Both the position numbers and the translations under genes were made by a program. A model generated the notes under the pieces. It had not been told where the DNA came from, did no database searches, and worked only from the letters and a program-made list of their open reading frames with translations. Shown piece by piece: positions 28,627 to 39,600 of a DNA stretch of 64,000 nt. Position 1 is the first letter of the stretch; each line of letters opens with the position of its first letter. Source of the DNA: Bradyrhizobium erythrophlei (lineage in GTDB: Bacteria > Pseudomonadota > Alphaproteobacteria > Rhizobiales > Xanthobacteraceae); contig FSRD01000001.1 in NCBI GenBank assembly GCA_900129675.1, positions 6,127,501 to 6,191,500 on the forward strand. Reading direction: 5' to 3'.

Positions 28627-31596
28627 ATGCTCATAGCAAGTTCGCTCGGCAGAAACAGCGACACACGGTCGCCAGTTGGACTTCAGCGCAGTAGGTCTGC
28701 AACTTCGCCGATCGAAGAGCGCGCATCTGAGCCCATCCCTGATATTGCGGGCTCGCGCATCAAGAACGCGTTTATATTTGGCCCATTCAAGCTGTCGGTG
28801 GCTGAGAGGCTATTGAAGAAGGGCGACGAGGCGGTTTCGATTGGCGGTCGAGCGCTCGATCTTTTGACCGCCCTGGTAGAGCGCGCCGGCGAAGTTATCG
28901 GTCATAAGGAGCTGATTGCGCGGGCTTGGCCGGACGTCACGGTCGAGGAAGCAAATCTTCGGGTGCATATCGCTGCTCTTCGCAAAGTGCTAGGCGATGG
29001 TCTGGATGGCGCTCGGTACATTTCCAATGTCGCAGGCCGGGGCTATTGCTTCGTAGCGGCCGTAGCGCGTTCCGCTGTGGAACGAGCTCTCCCGCAGACA
29101 CACACTGCTGATATCGCAAGCCCAACTCTGAAGCTACCCGCTCGGCTCTCTAGAATGGTCGGCCGAGACGAGACGGTCTGCACGCTGATGGCCAAACTGA
29201 TGGCTTGTCGGTTCGTCAGCATTGTCGGACCGGGGGGCGTCGGAAAAACGACAGTTGCCGTCGCGGTCGCCCAAGCATTAACAGAGGACTTCCATGGCGC
29301 CGTGTTCTTCGTCGACCTGGGTGCCTTGGCCGATTCGCGGCTGGTCCCGACTGCGGTCGCGTCGGCGCTGGGCTTCGTGACGCCCGCAGAAGATCCAATG
29401 CTGGGCCTGCTCGGTGTTCTTGGCGACAGAAAGTTTCTTCTCGTGCTCGACAACTGCGAGCACGTCGTCGACGCGGCGGCCGAATTGGCCGAGCGCGTTG
29501 TGAATGAAGCACCACAGACCCACATTCTCGCGACCACCCGCGAGGCGCTGCGGGCCGAAGGCGAGCATGTGCACATGCTTCATTCGCTCGATACGCCGCC
29601 CGATGACCCCGGCCTGCCTGCGTCCGAGGCGCTCAGATATCCCGCTGTGCAGCTTTTCATGGAGCGCGCACTGGCCGGCGGCTATCATTCGGAGCTGTCT
29701 GATGCCGAAGCACCCATCGTCGCAAACATCAGTCGCAGGCTCGACGGGATAGCGCTCGCCATCGAGCTCGCGGCAAGTCGGGTTGGGTCGCTTGGGATTA
29801 GCGGCACTGCAGAACTGCTCGACAACAGGTTCAAGGTCATTTGGCAGGGCCGACGGACGGCTCTTCCGAGACATCAGACGCTGAGCTCCATGCTGGACTG
29901 GAGCTACAACCTGCTGTCGGATCTCGAGAAGCAGGTCCTTTGTAGACTTTCCACCTTCGTCGGCGACTTTACAATCAAGGCGGCTTGCGAGGTTGCGGCC
30001 GACGGAGAAGTCGATGATGCCCTCGTCACTCATGCGGTGACGAGATTACTTGAAAAATCGCTGATCTCGACGACGCACTTCAAACGATCAACCTATTACC
30101 GGCTACTCGACACGACCAGGGCCTACGCACTGATCAAGCTTGCAAGCCGTGGAGAGACGGATCGAGCAGCTCAGCGGCATGCGACAGCGTTTTGCAGATA
30201 TCTTAAGGAGGACCAGTCTCTTCAATCCGGATCCGGCGAGGGCGATTCCGGTGAGTATGCTCTACACATAGGCAACGTGCGAGCGGCCCTGGATTGGGCG
30301 CTCTCCTATCATGGCGATGGAGCCCTGGCCGTAGAATTGACCACCTGCGCAGCACCGCTGTTCATTCGATTGTCGTTGCTCGACGAATGCCGCCGCTATT
30401 GCGAGCGGGCTCTCTCCTTTATTGACGAGACGTCCCGCGGCACAAGAGCGGAGATGATCTTGCAGGAGGCGATGGCGCTATCCTCGATGTTCACCAAGGG
30501 CAACACCGACGAGGTTCGTGCCGCAATTGAACGAGGACTTTCGCTGGCTGAGAATTTGAGGGACAGGACGCATGAACTGGAGCTTCTCGCCGGCTTAAAC
30601 ACCTTTTTCTACCGGAAGGGGGACTTCCATAGTGCTCTAGCGGTTGCGGAGCGGGCAAGTTTCGTTGCGGACGCTGCCAAGAATGCTGCCGGGCGCGTTA
30701 TGACCGAGTGGATGCTGGGAGTATCTTATCATTATCTGGGTAACCAGGCCGCAGCGCAACACCATTGCGAACATGGCATGATCCAGGCCATCGAGCTTGG
30801 CGCGTTCGATCCGAACTTTTTCGGGTACGAACATCGAGTGCGCGCGCTGGTCGCCTTAGCCCGGTCTTTATGGTTGCGAGGGTATTCAAGTCAGGCGCTC
30901 AGAAAAGCACAAGAGGCCATGGATGAAGCTTCAACCCGAGGTCAGCCGGTTTCGGTCTGCATGTCGCTCTATGTTGTGCAGGTCTTCCTCTGGACCGGCG
31001 ATTTGGATCACGCAGCCAACCTTGTCGATCGGCTCATTGAGCACGCGGAGCTCCATTCGCTAAATCCGTACCGAGCCGTCGGCATTGCGCTGAAAGGCGA
31101 GTTAGCGGTTGCCCGTGGAGAAGTAGAAATAGGCATCGAACTGCTAAGAGAAGCTCTTGAGGCGTTACACTCCGAACGGCACAATCTTTTCCTCGCTGAG
31201 TACGCCGGGAGTCTGAGCGAAGGTCTGCGAAGAGCGGGGCACTTAGAGGAAGCTCTCCTCACCATCAACGCGGCGATACGTGGAGCTGTAAGTTCTGGAT
31301 CCACATCCGATATGGCCGAACTGCTGCGGTTAAAGGCTGAGGTGCTCGCAGTTATGCAAGGGGAAAATCGGGCAGCCGCCCTGGAGTGCCTCAAAGAATC
31401 GCTGAAGTTTGCGCGTGAACAATCCGCTCTCGCCTACGAGTTGCGGTCGGCAACAACGCTTGCGCGATTGCTCGCCGAGAGCGGCCAGCGGGACGAAGCG
31501 AGAAAGGTCTTGGGGCCAGTTTACGGCCGCTTTACGGAAGGATTTGATACAACTGATCTTCGAGACGCACGGGCTCTTCTGACCTCTCTCGCCTAA
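28627..31596 (+). CDS. Winged-helix, NB-ARC ATPase and TPR-type transcriptional regulator
   Basis: A 989-residue STAND-type regulator. An OmpR/CadC-like winged-helix domain spans about residues 48-145 (ALDLLTALVERAGEVIGHKE, SNVAGRGYCFVAAV). An NB-ARC-like ATPase follows, with Walker A GPGGVGKTT (201-209) and Walker B FLLVLDNCEH (about 270-279). Next comes a winged linker (TLSSMLDWSYNLLSDLEKQV), then about 450 residues of TPR-like helices. Such proteins couple ligand or partner binding on the repeats to ATP-dependent DNA binding. No clear ribosome site precedes the ATG at 28627, and the first ~45 residues are poorly conserved, so the true start may be later. A broken relative lies at 9264-9512. 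Confidence 0.88.
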   Translation: MLIASSLGRNSDTRSPVGLQRSRSATSPIEERASEPIPDIAGSRIKNAFIFGPFKLSVAERLLKKGDEAVSIGGRALDLLTALVERAGEVIGHKELIARAWPDVTVEEANLRVHIAALRKVLGDGLDGARYISNVAGRGYCFVAAVARSAVERALPQTHTADIASPTLKLPARLSRMVGRDETVCTLMAKLMACRFVSIVGPGGVGKTTVAVAVAQALTEDFHGAVFFVDLGALADSRLVPTAVASALGFVTPAEDPMLGLLGVLGDRKFLLVLDNCEHVVDAAAELAERVVNEAPQTHILATTREALRAEGEHVHMLHSLDTPPDDPGLPASEALRYPAVQLFMERALAGGYHSELSDAEAPIVANISRRLDGIALAIELAASRVGSLGISGTAELLDNRFKVIWQGRRTALPRHQTLSSMLDWSYNLLSDLEKQVLCRLSTFVGDFTIKAACEVAADGEVDDALVTHAVTRLLEKSLISTTHFKRSTYYRLLDTTRAYALIKLASRGETDRAAQRHATAFCRYLKEDQSLQSGSGEGDSGEYALHIGNVRAALDWALSYHGDGALAVELTTCAAPLFIRLSLLDECRRYCERALSFIDETSRGTRAEMILQEAMALSSMFTKGNTDEVRAAIERGLSLAENLRDRTHELELLAGLNTFFYRKGDFHSALAVAERASFVADAAKNAAGRVMTEWMLGVSYHYLGNQAAAQHHCEHGMIQAIELGAFDPNFFGYEHRVRALVALARSLWLRGYSSQALRKAQEAMDEASTRGQPVSVCMSLYVVQVFLWTGDLDHAANLVDRLIEHAELHSLNPYRAVGIALKGELAVARGEVEIGIELLREALEALHSERHNLFLAEYAGSLSEGLRRAGHLEEALLTINAAIRGAVSSGSTSDMAELLRLKAEVLAVMQGENRAAALECLKESLKFAREQSALAYELRSATTLARLLAESGQRDEARKVLGPVYGRFTEGFDTTDLRDARALLTSLA

Positions 31597-31639
31597 CACC
31601 GCTTTCCTGCTCAGTCGATTGCTTGGACAACCCGGCCGA

Positions 31640-31655
31640 GACAACCCGGCCGAGA
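31640..31655. repeat. 16-bp target duplication, left copy
   Basis: GACAACCCGGCCGAGA. An identical copy is at 33195-33210, on the other side of the insertion sequence at 31656-33194. A third copy, one base shorter, overlaps it on the left at 31626-31640, so the target already held a tandem repeat. Confidence 0.85.
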
Positions 31656-33194
31656 TGTCCGTAGCGGGTGAAGTTGTCGTATTTTTGTAGCTCGTGATCT
31701 GTCGCCTTCGTTGTTAAGTTTCGGAGGATCCGGAAGGCGTGGACGGGTCCGCCGATTTGGTCATGCCATGGATATTGCGGTCTGGTTAGCCCTCCGGGTC
31801 GGTTTCTTTGTTCGACTTGAAGCCCGTTTCTCCGCCCCGACCCGCGCTATCTCGGCGGCGGCGCGCGCAGGAGCGGTCAAGGACGCGCGCTTGCGCGCCC
31901 GCAAGGGCTTGTCCTTGACGGCTCCGAGCACGCTGCCAGGCTGAGGCGCGTCGGGGCTGATCTGCTGTCCGTCGGCGGAAAACCTCGTCAAACGGTGCGG
32001 GCCAAGGAACACGCTCACGGTGCCATCGGGATACGCGTGAACGCGGACCACGGCCTTGACGAAGTGGGGCCTGAGCCTGCTCTCGGGCAGCTGCAGCCGC
32101 CGACCGCTCCATGCGATCGTGTTGTCGTTGCCGACGGTTCGCTCTTCGATCACGCACAGCGCCTCGCGCCACGCCTCGTGCCGGTCGGCCACGAACGCCG
32201 TGCCTTGCTGTTCGGCCTTGATCGCAAACGCCGCGTTATGCTCGGCGATGTAATGCGCCTTCAGCCACGCATTGGCGGCTTCGACCGTCTTGATCCCGGC
32301 GAGCCGCAGCTCCTTCGGCAGCCGGCCTTGCAGCGTGCCGAACATCCGCTCGGAGCGCCCGCGCGCCTGCGGCGAATAGGCCGCGATATGCTCGATCCCA
32401 AGATGCGATAAAGCCCGTCCCACCTGGGTTTGTTGCGTCTTCGAGACCTTCTCGCCAGCCTTCGGGGTGTAGAAGTAATGGCTGCCGCGATCGGTGTAGA
32501 GCGCGCAGAACAGACCGCGCTCGCCAATCACTTCGCCCAAGGCCTGGAACGTCGACGCCGTCCCTTCTTCCTCGACCAGCAGCATCGAGTAGATCTCGCT
32601 CGTCGCATCGTCCATCGTGACGATCAGGTCCATCGCGGGCAGACCTTCGATCCAGGCGTGGCGCGACCCGTCCTGGTGTAGCAGCATGCCCGGCAGCGGC
32701 CGGCGTGGACGCTTCTTGCGGTGCGCCGAACGCTTCGGCGCCTTCCGCACCAAGCCCGCCGCGTGCAAGGCGAGTTTCGTCACGGTGTAGCCCAGCACAT
32801 AGCCATGGCGCTTTTGCAGTTGCTCGTGGAAGTGCTTCACCGTGAAGTCCGCGTATTTGTCCCGGAACAGCCCCAGCATCCGCTCCAGCTCTTCCTCCGG
32901 CGCCCGCCGCGGTGATCGCCGGCCCATGCGCCGGTCGATCAGCCCGTCATCGCCCTCCGCCTCGTAGCGTTCCGCCCAGCGTTGAAACGTCCGCACGTTG
33001 ATCCCCAGAAGCTCAGACGCAGCCTCCTGCGTCAGCTCCTTCGCCTCCGTCCGATCCAGCAAATCCGAAAACCGCATCCGTCGTACACCCTCGTGAATGG
33101 ATGCCGTGCCCATCGTGCCCCCTTTGTTCTGGGGGCACCAAAAACACGACACTTCACGAGCTACAAACAGGCGACAGATCACGCGCTACTGACA
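31656..33194 (-). mobile_element. ISNCY-type insertion sequence
   Basis: 1539 bases, bounded by perfect 16-bp direct repeats. The ends are inverted repeats: TGTCCGTAGCGGGTGA on the left, and TGTCAGTAGCGCGTGA read inward from the right, with TGTCG shortly after in both. It contains one transposase gene read leftward. It inserted between the winged-helix regulator and the second giant sensor gene without breaking either. Confidence 0.85.
31761..33113 (-). CDS. ISNCY-family transposase
   Basis: Transposase of about 450 residues. The N-terminal HTH reads LTQEAASELLGINVRTFQRW, followed by the linker GDDGLIDRRMGRRSPRRA and an rve-type DDE core (HQDGSRHAWIEG, VTMDDATSEIYS, YTDRGSHYF, PQARGRSERMFGTLQGRL). 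The C-terminus is basic (RASSRTKKPTRRANQTA). The start is taken at 33113 (MGTASIHEGVRR), matching the usual family start; the frame is open to 33182. No disruption is visible. Confidence 0.9.
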   Translation of the reverse strand: MGTASIHEGVRRMRFSDLLDRTEAKELTQEAASELLGINVRTFQRWAERYEAEGDDGLIDRRMGRRSPRRAPEEELERMLGLFRDKYADFTVKHFHEQLQKRHGYVLGYTVTKLALHAAGLVRKAPKRSAHRKKRPRRPLPGMLLHQDGSRHAWIEGLPAMDLIVTMDDATSEIYSMLLVEEEGTASTFQALGEVIGERGLFCALYTDRGSHYFYTPKAGEKVSKTQQTQVGRALSHLGIEHIAAYSPQARGRSERMFGTLQGRLPKELRLAGIKTVEAANAWLKAHYIAEHNAAFAIKAEQQGTAFVADRHEAWREALCVIEERTVGNDNTIAWSGRRLQLPESRLRPHFVKAVVRVHAYPDGTVSVFLGPHRLTRFSADGQQISPDAPQPGSVLGAVKDKPLRARKRASLTAPARAAAEIARVGAEKRASSRTKKPTRRANQTAISMA

Positions 33195-33210
33195 GACAAC
33201 CCGGCCGAGA
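33195..33210. repeat. 16-bp target duplication, right copy
   Basis: GACAACCCGGCCGAGA, identical to 31640-31655, directly abutting the right end of the ISNCY-type element. Confidence 0.85.
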
Positions 33211-33336
33211 TTGTCAAACCGCAACGTACGTGGCAAACTTGCTCGATTTAAGCTGAGGCTGGCCAGCCGGGCGGGTGAGATCGCGGGTCCTTCCAAGCCC
33301 GCGAAGCCTTGATCGGCGGAGTGATGGAGTCGGCAA

Positions 33337-35188
33337 TTGAATCCATCTACTCAGTTCGACGCAGATGGAGATAGCAACTTCCAGATCTTGTGGGAGGACG
33401 GCGATCGCGTCTTCCGCCGAGGGTGGCGCCTGGGCACCGACGGAAACCGCAGCACCGTGCTGGCGGTGTTGCCCGCGGCCGAGCATCCGGTGCCTGCCAC
33501 CCTCGATCGCCTCGCTCACGAATATGAATTGAAGGACGACCTAGACGGGGCATGGGCAGCACGACCGCTCGAGCTCATCCGCGAAGGCGGTCGGACCACA
33601 TTGGTGCTTGAGGATCCCGGCGGCGAGCCGCTCGACCTGCGGCTAGCCACGCCGATGGACGTGGGACGCTTTTTGCATCTTGCGATCAGCATCGCTGTGG
33701 CGGTGGGCAAGCTCCACCAGCGCGGCCTCGTCCACAAGGACATCAAGCCGGCTAATATCCTGGTGAACCGTGCGACCGGAGCGGTCAAGCTTACGGGATT
33801 CGGCATTGCGTCCCGCCGTCCGCGCGAGCGGCAAGCGCCGGCGCCGCCCGAGTTCATCGCGGGCACGCTCGCCTATATGGCGCCCGAACAGACCGGCCGG
33901 ATGAACCGCTCGGTCGATTCCCGCAGCGATCTCTACGCGCTCGGCATCTGTCTTTACCAGATGCTCACGGGCACGCTGCCCTTCACGGCGGCCGATCCCA
34001 TGGAATGGGTCCACTGCCATATCGCGCGGCAGCCGGTGGCGCCGAGCAAACAGCGGACGGATGTCCCAGCCGCGGTCTCCAATATCATCATGAAGTTGCT
34101 CGCCAAGGCCGCGGAGGAGCGCTACCAGACAGCCGCGGGCCTCGAGCGCGATCTGCGCCGCTGTCTTGCCGATTGGGAGCGTCAGGGGTGCATCGACGAC
34201 TTTCCGCTCGGGCAAGGCGACATACCGGACCGACTGCTGATCCCCGAGAAGCTCTATGGGAGAGAGCTCGAGGTGAAAACCTTGCTCACCGCTTTCGAGC
34301 GCATCGTTCAAAGCGGCGCGCCGGAGCTCGTGCTGGTGTCGGGATATTCCGGCATCGGCAAATCATCGGTCGTCAACGAGCTGCACAAGGCGCTGGTGCC
34401 GCCGCGCGGACTATTCGCTTCCGGCAAGTTTGACCAGTACAAGCGCGATGTTCCCTATGCGACGCTCGCGCAAGCCTTTCAGGGCCTGATCCGCTCGCTT
34501 CTCGGCCAGAGCGAGGCCGAACTGGCGCGCTGGCGCGCCGAACTTCTGGAGGCGCTGGGCCCGAATGGACGGCTCATGCTCGACCTCGTCCGGGAGCTCA
34601 ACCTCATTATCGGGGAGCAGCCTCTCGTCCCTGAACTTCCACCACAGGACGCGCAGCGCCGGTTCCAGTTGGTATTCCGTCGGTTTATCGGCGTGTTCGC
34701 GCGTGCGGAGCATCCCCTCGCTCTGTTCCTCGACGACTTGCAATGGCTCGACGCAGCCACGCTGGATTTGCTCGAGGATCTGCTGACCCGGTCGGATCTG
34801 CAGCACCTGATGCTGATCGGCGCCTATCGCGACAACGAAGTCAATGCTGCCCATCCGCTGATACGGAGGCTCGATGCCATCAAGAACGCCGGCGGAAAGG
34901 TGGCAGCGATCACCCTCGCACCCCTTACGCGAGAGCATCTTGGGCAGTTGATTGCAGACGCTCTTCGCTGCGAACCAGAGCGCGCCGCGCCGCTCGCCCA
35001 GCTTGTGTACGAGAAGACCGGTGGCAATCCGTTCTTCGCGATTCAGTTCATTTCTGCCCTCACTGAAGAGGGAATACTCGGTTTCGAGCATGATGCTGCG
35101 GGCTGGTCCTGGAATCTCGACCGCATTCACGCCAAGGGATACACCGACAACGTCGTGGACCTCATGGTTGCGAAGGTTACCCGCCTAG
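33337..35188 (+). pseudogene. Second giant hybrid sensor, N-terminal half (split by IS)
   Basis: First 617 codons of a paralogue of the 17183-22717 gene: kinase-like domain (HKDIKPANI; Gly154 in place of the DFG Asp; Ala43 in place of the ATP-binding Lys), then the AAA ATPase with GYSGIGKSS and FLDDLQW. The gene starts at a TTG, as its paralogue does. At CTAG (35185-35188) an IS interrupts it; the frame then runs on into IS sequence and stops at 35349. The other half resumes at 36646. Joining the two halves at the single CTAG gives an open frame of 1835 residues. As it stands it would at most make a truncated kinase-like/ATPase protein without sensor or histidine kinase. Confidence 0.9.
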
Positions 35189-36641
35189 GAGCGTGTCCGA
35201 ATAGTCGCTGTTCAATTCTGAGCGAGTCTGATTCAACCGTGGGCTATGAGCAAGTATTTTCGCCCCTGGAATATCGATCAGACGCTGCTTCTGCCGCCGA
35301 ATGTGCAGGACTTCGTGCCGAAAGGCCATGTCTCGCGGTTTATCGTTGAACTGGTGCGGGAGAGCCTTGATCTCAAGGAGATCACGGGCAGCTATGTGAG
35401 CGGTCTCGGGCAACCGCCGTTTGACCCGCGGATGATGGTGGCGCTTCTGCTGCACGGCTATGCGAGTGGGTTGTATTCGTCGCGGCGGATCGCGAAGGCC
35501 TGCCGCGAACGGAACGATTTTGTGATGATTGTGGCGCTGGATCCGCCGGACTTCCGGACGATCAGCGACTTCCGCAAGCGGCATTTGAAGGCGCTCGGCG
35601 CACTGTTCCTGCAGGTTCTGAAGTTGTGCGAGACGGCCGGGCTGGTCAAACTCGGCCACGTGGCGCTGGATGGCACGAAGATCAAAGCAAACGCGTCGAA
35701 ACATAAAGCGATGAGTTATGAGCGCATGAAGAAACGCGAGGCGGAATTGAAAGCCGAGGTCGCTCGCATGCTGGCGGCCGCGGAGGCGGCGGATTCCGAA
35801 GAGGACGAGACTTTCGGCAAAGACAAACGCGGCGACGAACTGCCGGATTGGGCCGGCGACAAGCAGAAGCGGCTGGCCAAGATCCAGCAGGCGATGGCGG
35901 CGCTGGAGGCCGACGCCAGGCTGGCCGCGGAGGAAGAGCGTCGCATCGAGGCCGAAAAGGAACAGCAGCGCCAAGCCGAAGGCCGCAAGAAGCCGGGCAA
36001 ACCGGCGGCGCCGGCATCGGACCAGCCTGATCCCAAGTCGCAACGCAACTTCACCGATCCGGAAAGCCGCATCATGAAGTCGAAGGATGGCTTCGTTCAG
36101 GCCTACAATGCCCAGGCCGCCGTCGACGCAGGCGCCCAGATCATTGTCGCGCACGAACTGACGCAGTGCGGCAACGATCAGGGCCAGCTGGTGCCCCTGA
36201 TCGAGGCCATCGAGAACAATCTCGGCCGCAAGCCGGAGCAGGCCTCAGCGGACTCCGGCTACTGCAGCGAATCCAATCTCGAAGCGCTCGAAGCCCACGG
36301 CGTCGACGGCTACGTCGCGCCCGGACGCGCCAAGCACCCGACAGCCGCGAACGGAAAAATCGGCGGACCGCTGACCCAACGGATGCGAAAGAAGATCGAC
36401 GACGGCGGCTTCGAAACACCCTACCGATTGAGAAAGCAAGTGGTCGAACCGGTGTTCGGACAGATCAAACAGGCGCGCGGCTTCCGCCAGTTCCTGTTGC
36501 GAGGCCTAGAGAAAGTGCGCGCCGAGTGGGCCATGATCTGCACCGCCCACAACCTCCTCAAGCTGTTCACCCTCGCAAAGGCCGCCTGAGCCGACTATCC
36601 TGCAATAAATGCCCGGTCGCGACCGCTATCTGGACGGGCTC
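35189..36641 (+). mobile_element. IS1182-family insertion sequence inside the sensor gene
   Basis: 1453 bases flanked by a 4-bp duplication, CTAG at 35185-35188 and 36642-36645. The ends are inverted repeats: GAGCGTGTCCGAATAG on the left, and GAGCCCGTCCAGATAG read inward from the right. It carries one intact transposase in the direction of the disrupted gene. Confidence 0.9.
35246..36589 (+). CDS. IS1182-family transposase
   Basis: A 447-residue transposase. The N-terminal DUF772-like part contains MSKYFRPWNIDQTLLLPP, FVPKGHVSRFIVELV and PDFRTISDFRKRHL. The DDE core starts at VALDGTKIKANAS, followed by a long charged helical insert (about residues 150-260), then DPESRIMKSKDGFVQAYNAQ, ADSGYCSESN and VVEPVFGQIKQARGFRQFLL with the last Glu. 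The reading frame is intact, so the element could still be mobile. Confidence 0.93.
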   Translation: MSKYFRPWNIDQTLLLPPNVQDFVPKGHVSRFIVELVRESLDLKEITGSYVSGLGQPPFDPRMMVALLLHGYASGLYSSRRIAKACRERNDFVMIVALDPPDFRTISDFRKRHLKALGALFLQVLKLCETAGLVKLGHVALDGTKIKANASKHKAMSYERMKKREAELKAEVARMLAAAEAADSEEDETFGKDKRGDELPDWAGDKQKRLAKIQQAMAALEADARLAAEEERRIEAEKEQQRQAEGRKKPGKPAAPASDQPDPKSQRNFTDPESRIMKSKDGFVQAYNAQAAVDAGAQIIVAHELTQCGNDQGQLVPLIEAIENNLGRKPEQASADSGYCSESNLEALEAHGVDGYVAPGRAKHPTAANGKIGGPLTQRMRKKIDDGGFETPYRLRKQVVEPVFGQIKQARGFRQFLLRGLEKVRAEWAMICTAHNLLKLFTLAKAA

Positions 36642-36645
36642 CTAG

Positions 36646-39600
36646 CGGCCGAAACGCAGAACGCACTGCAGTTTATGGCATGTCTCGGAAACACCGCCGA
36701 GGTCATGACACTTGCAATCGTCCTCGGGACCTCCGAGGAGGACGTTCACGCGGCTCTGTGGCCGTCTGTCCGTCACGAATTGATCGAGCGCTTGGCGGGT
36801 GCCTACCGGTTCGTCCACGATCGCGTTCAGGAAGCCGTCTATTCGCTGATCCCCGAGGAAACGCGGGGTGGGGCGCACCTTCAAATAGGGAGACTGCTCG
36901 TGGCGCACACACCTATCGAGCAGCGGGAGGAGGCGATCTTCGCCATCGTCAATCAGCTCAACCGCGGCGCGGCCTTGATGACCTCACGAGACGAACGCGA
37001 GCAGCTGGCCGAGCTCAATCTGCGCGCAGCCAAGCGCGCCAAAGCCTCTACCGCCTACGCTTCGGCGCTCAATTATCTGGTCGCCGGTGCAACACTGTTG
37101 CTGGACGACTCGTGGGAGCGCAGGCACGACCTGACCTTCGAGCTGGAGCTGCACCGGGCCGAATGCGAGTTCGTGACGGGCGCGCTGACCGAAGCGGACG
37201 AGCGCCTGGCTGCGCTTTCTAGGCGAGCCGCAACGACGGTCCAACGGGCAGCCGTGGCGTGTTTGCAGGTGGACCTATACATGACCATTGATCAGACCGA
37301 CCGCGCCATAGCCATCGGTCTCGACTATCTCCGAACATTGGGGATCGACTGGTCGCCGCATCCTACAGCAGAGGAAGCGCGCCGCGAATACGAGCGTATC
37401 TGGTCCCAGCTCGGGGGCCGCACGATCGAGGACCTCGTTGAGCTGCATTCGATGAATGATCCGGCATCGGTCGCGACAGTCGACGTTCTGATAAAATTCG
37501 CAACCCCTGCGTTCTGGTCGCCGCGCAATTTCAATTTGTTTATCCTGGCAACCTGCAGAGCCGTCAATCTCAGTCTTGAGCAAGGCAACAGCGACGCCTC
37601 TTGTGTCGCCTATGGGCAGCTTGCTGTATTCGCCGGGCCGTATTTCGGCAACTATACCGGAGGTTTTCGATTTGGCCGGTTGGGTTGTCAACTGGCTGAG
37701 AAGCCGGAATTTAAGCGCTTCCAGGCGAGAGCGCTTCAGATTTTCGGATTCGTCATCCCCTGGACGAGACATGTCGGGGCGGGCCGTGATCTACTGCGTC
37801 GCGCCTTTCAAATCGCTAACCGCTTCTGCGACCTCACTTTTGCCGCATACAGCCGTGGCTCGCTGAACAACCAACTTCTGTTCGCAGGCGATCCGCTCGT
37901 CGAGGCGCAAAGGGAAGCGGAAAGCGCTCTTGAGTTTGCGCAGAAATTGCGGTTCGGTGTCGTCGTCTGCTGGATTACGCCGCAGCTCGGGCTTATCCGG
38001 TCCTTGCGTGGCCTGACGGCGAAATTCGGCTACTTCGACGATTGCCAGTTCAGCGAGCTCGAGTTCGAGCGGCGTCTGTCAAGTCACCTGGCATTAGTCG
38101 AGCGCTGGTATTGGATACGGAAGCTGCAGGCGCGTTTTCTTGCGGGCGAATATGCTGCGGCTGTCGATGCTTCATCGAAGGCGCATGCGCAGCCGGTCCT
38201 GTCTCCCATCGAGGTCGAGTTTCACTTTTACGCCGCGCTGGCCCGCGCTGCAGTCTACGACACAGCGCCCGCTGACCGGCGCCAGCAGCATGCCGAGGCG
38301 CTGGCCGATTACGGCAGACAGCTCGAAATCTGGGCCGCCACTTGTCCTGAGAATTTCAAGAACCGCGCTACGCTGGTCGGCGCCGAGATCGCCCGAATTG
38401 AAGGCCGCGAGCTCGATGCCATGCGTCTGTATGACCAAGCGATCCGCTCGGCGCGCGCGAATGGCTTTGTCCACAATGAAGCAGTCGCATGGGAGGTCGC
38501 GGCACGCTTCTATGCGGCACGAGGCTTCGAGAACATCGAGCAAATGTATTTGCGGAATGCTCGGTATTGCTATCAGCGGTGGGGAGCCGATGGCAAGGTG
38601 CGGCAACTCGATCGGTCGTTTCCGTATCTGAAGGACGAAGACCTTGAGCCCAGCCCGATGCGGACGATCACGGCACCGGTGGAACACCTCGATCTCGCGA
38701 CCGTGATCAAGATCTCGCAGGCCGTCTCGGGCGAGATCGTGCTGGAGAAATTACTTGAGATTATCATGCGCACCGCGATCGCGCAGGCGGGTGCCGAGCG
38801 GGGCCTGTTGATCTTATCAACAGAAACTGAGCCGCACATACAGGCAGAAGCCGCGATGCGCGGCGACTCGGTCGTCGTACAGTTACGAGACCAGACGGTG
38901 ACCGCAACGGAGCTGCCATCCTCGGTCCTGCACCATGTCTTGCGCACCCGGGAAACCGTCATTCTCGACGACGCCGCCACCGAGCCACCGTTCGCCGCTG
39001 ACGCCTACGTCCGTCAGCTCCAGGCGCGATCCATTCTCTGCCTTCCCTTGATAGCCCAGGCCAAGCTCATCGGCGCGCTTTACCTCGAGAACAACCTGGC
39101 AACCCGCGTCTTCGCGGCGGCGCGAATCGCCGTGCTGAAGCTTCTCGCCTCGCAGGCGGCGATCGCACTAGAGAACGCTCGACTGTACCGCAATCTTGCC
39201 GAACGCGAAGCCAAGATCCGGCGTCTAGTCGATGCGAACATCATTGGGATCTTCATATCGAGGCGGGAAGGGGACATTGTGGAGGCCAATGACGCGTTTC
39301 TCAAGATGGTGGGGTACGACCGAGAGGATCTCGCCGCCGGCCGTATGCGCTGGACCGACCTCACGCCGCCGGAATGGCTCGACAGTACCGCCGGCGCGCT
39401 AGAGGAGATAAACACAACGGGGGCGGCTCAAGCCTATGAAAAGGAGTATTTGCGCAAGGATGGCAGCCGCGTACCCGTCCTGATTGGCGCGGCGGCGTTT
39501 GACCAAGCACGAGACGAAGGGGTCACCTTTGTGCTGGATCTGACTGAGCGCAAGCGGGCGGAGACAGCGGCGCGCGAGGTGCAATTCGAGTTAGCGCACG

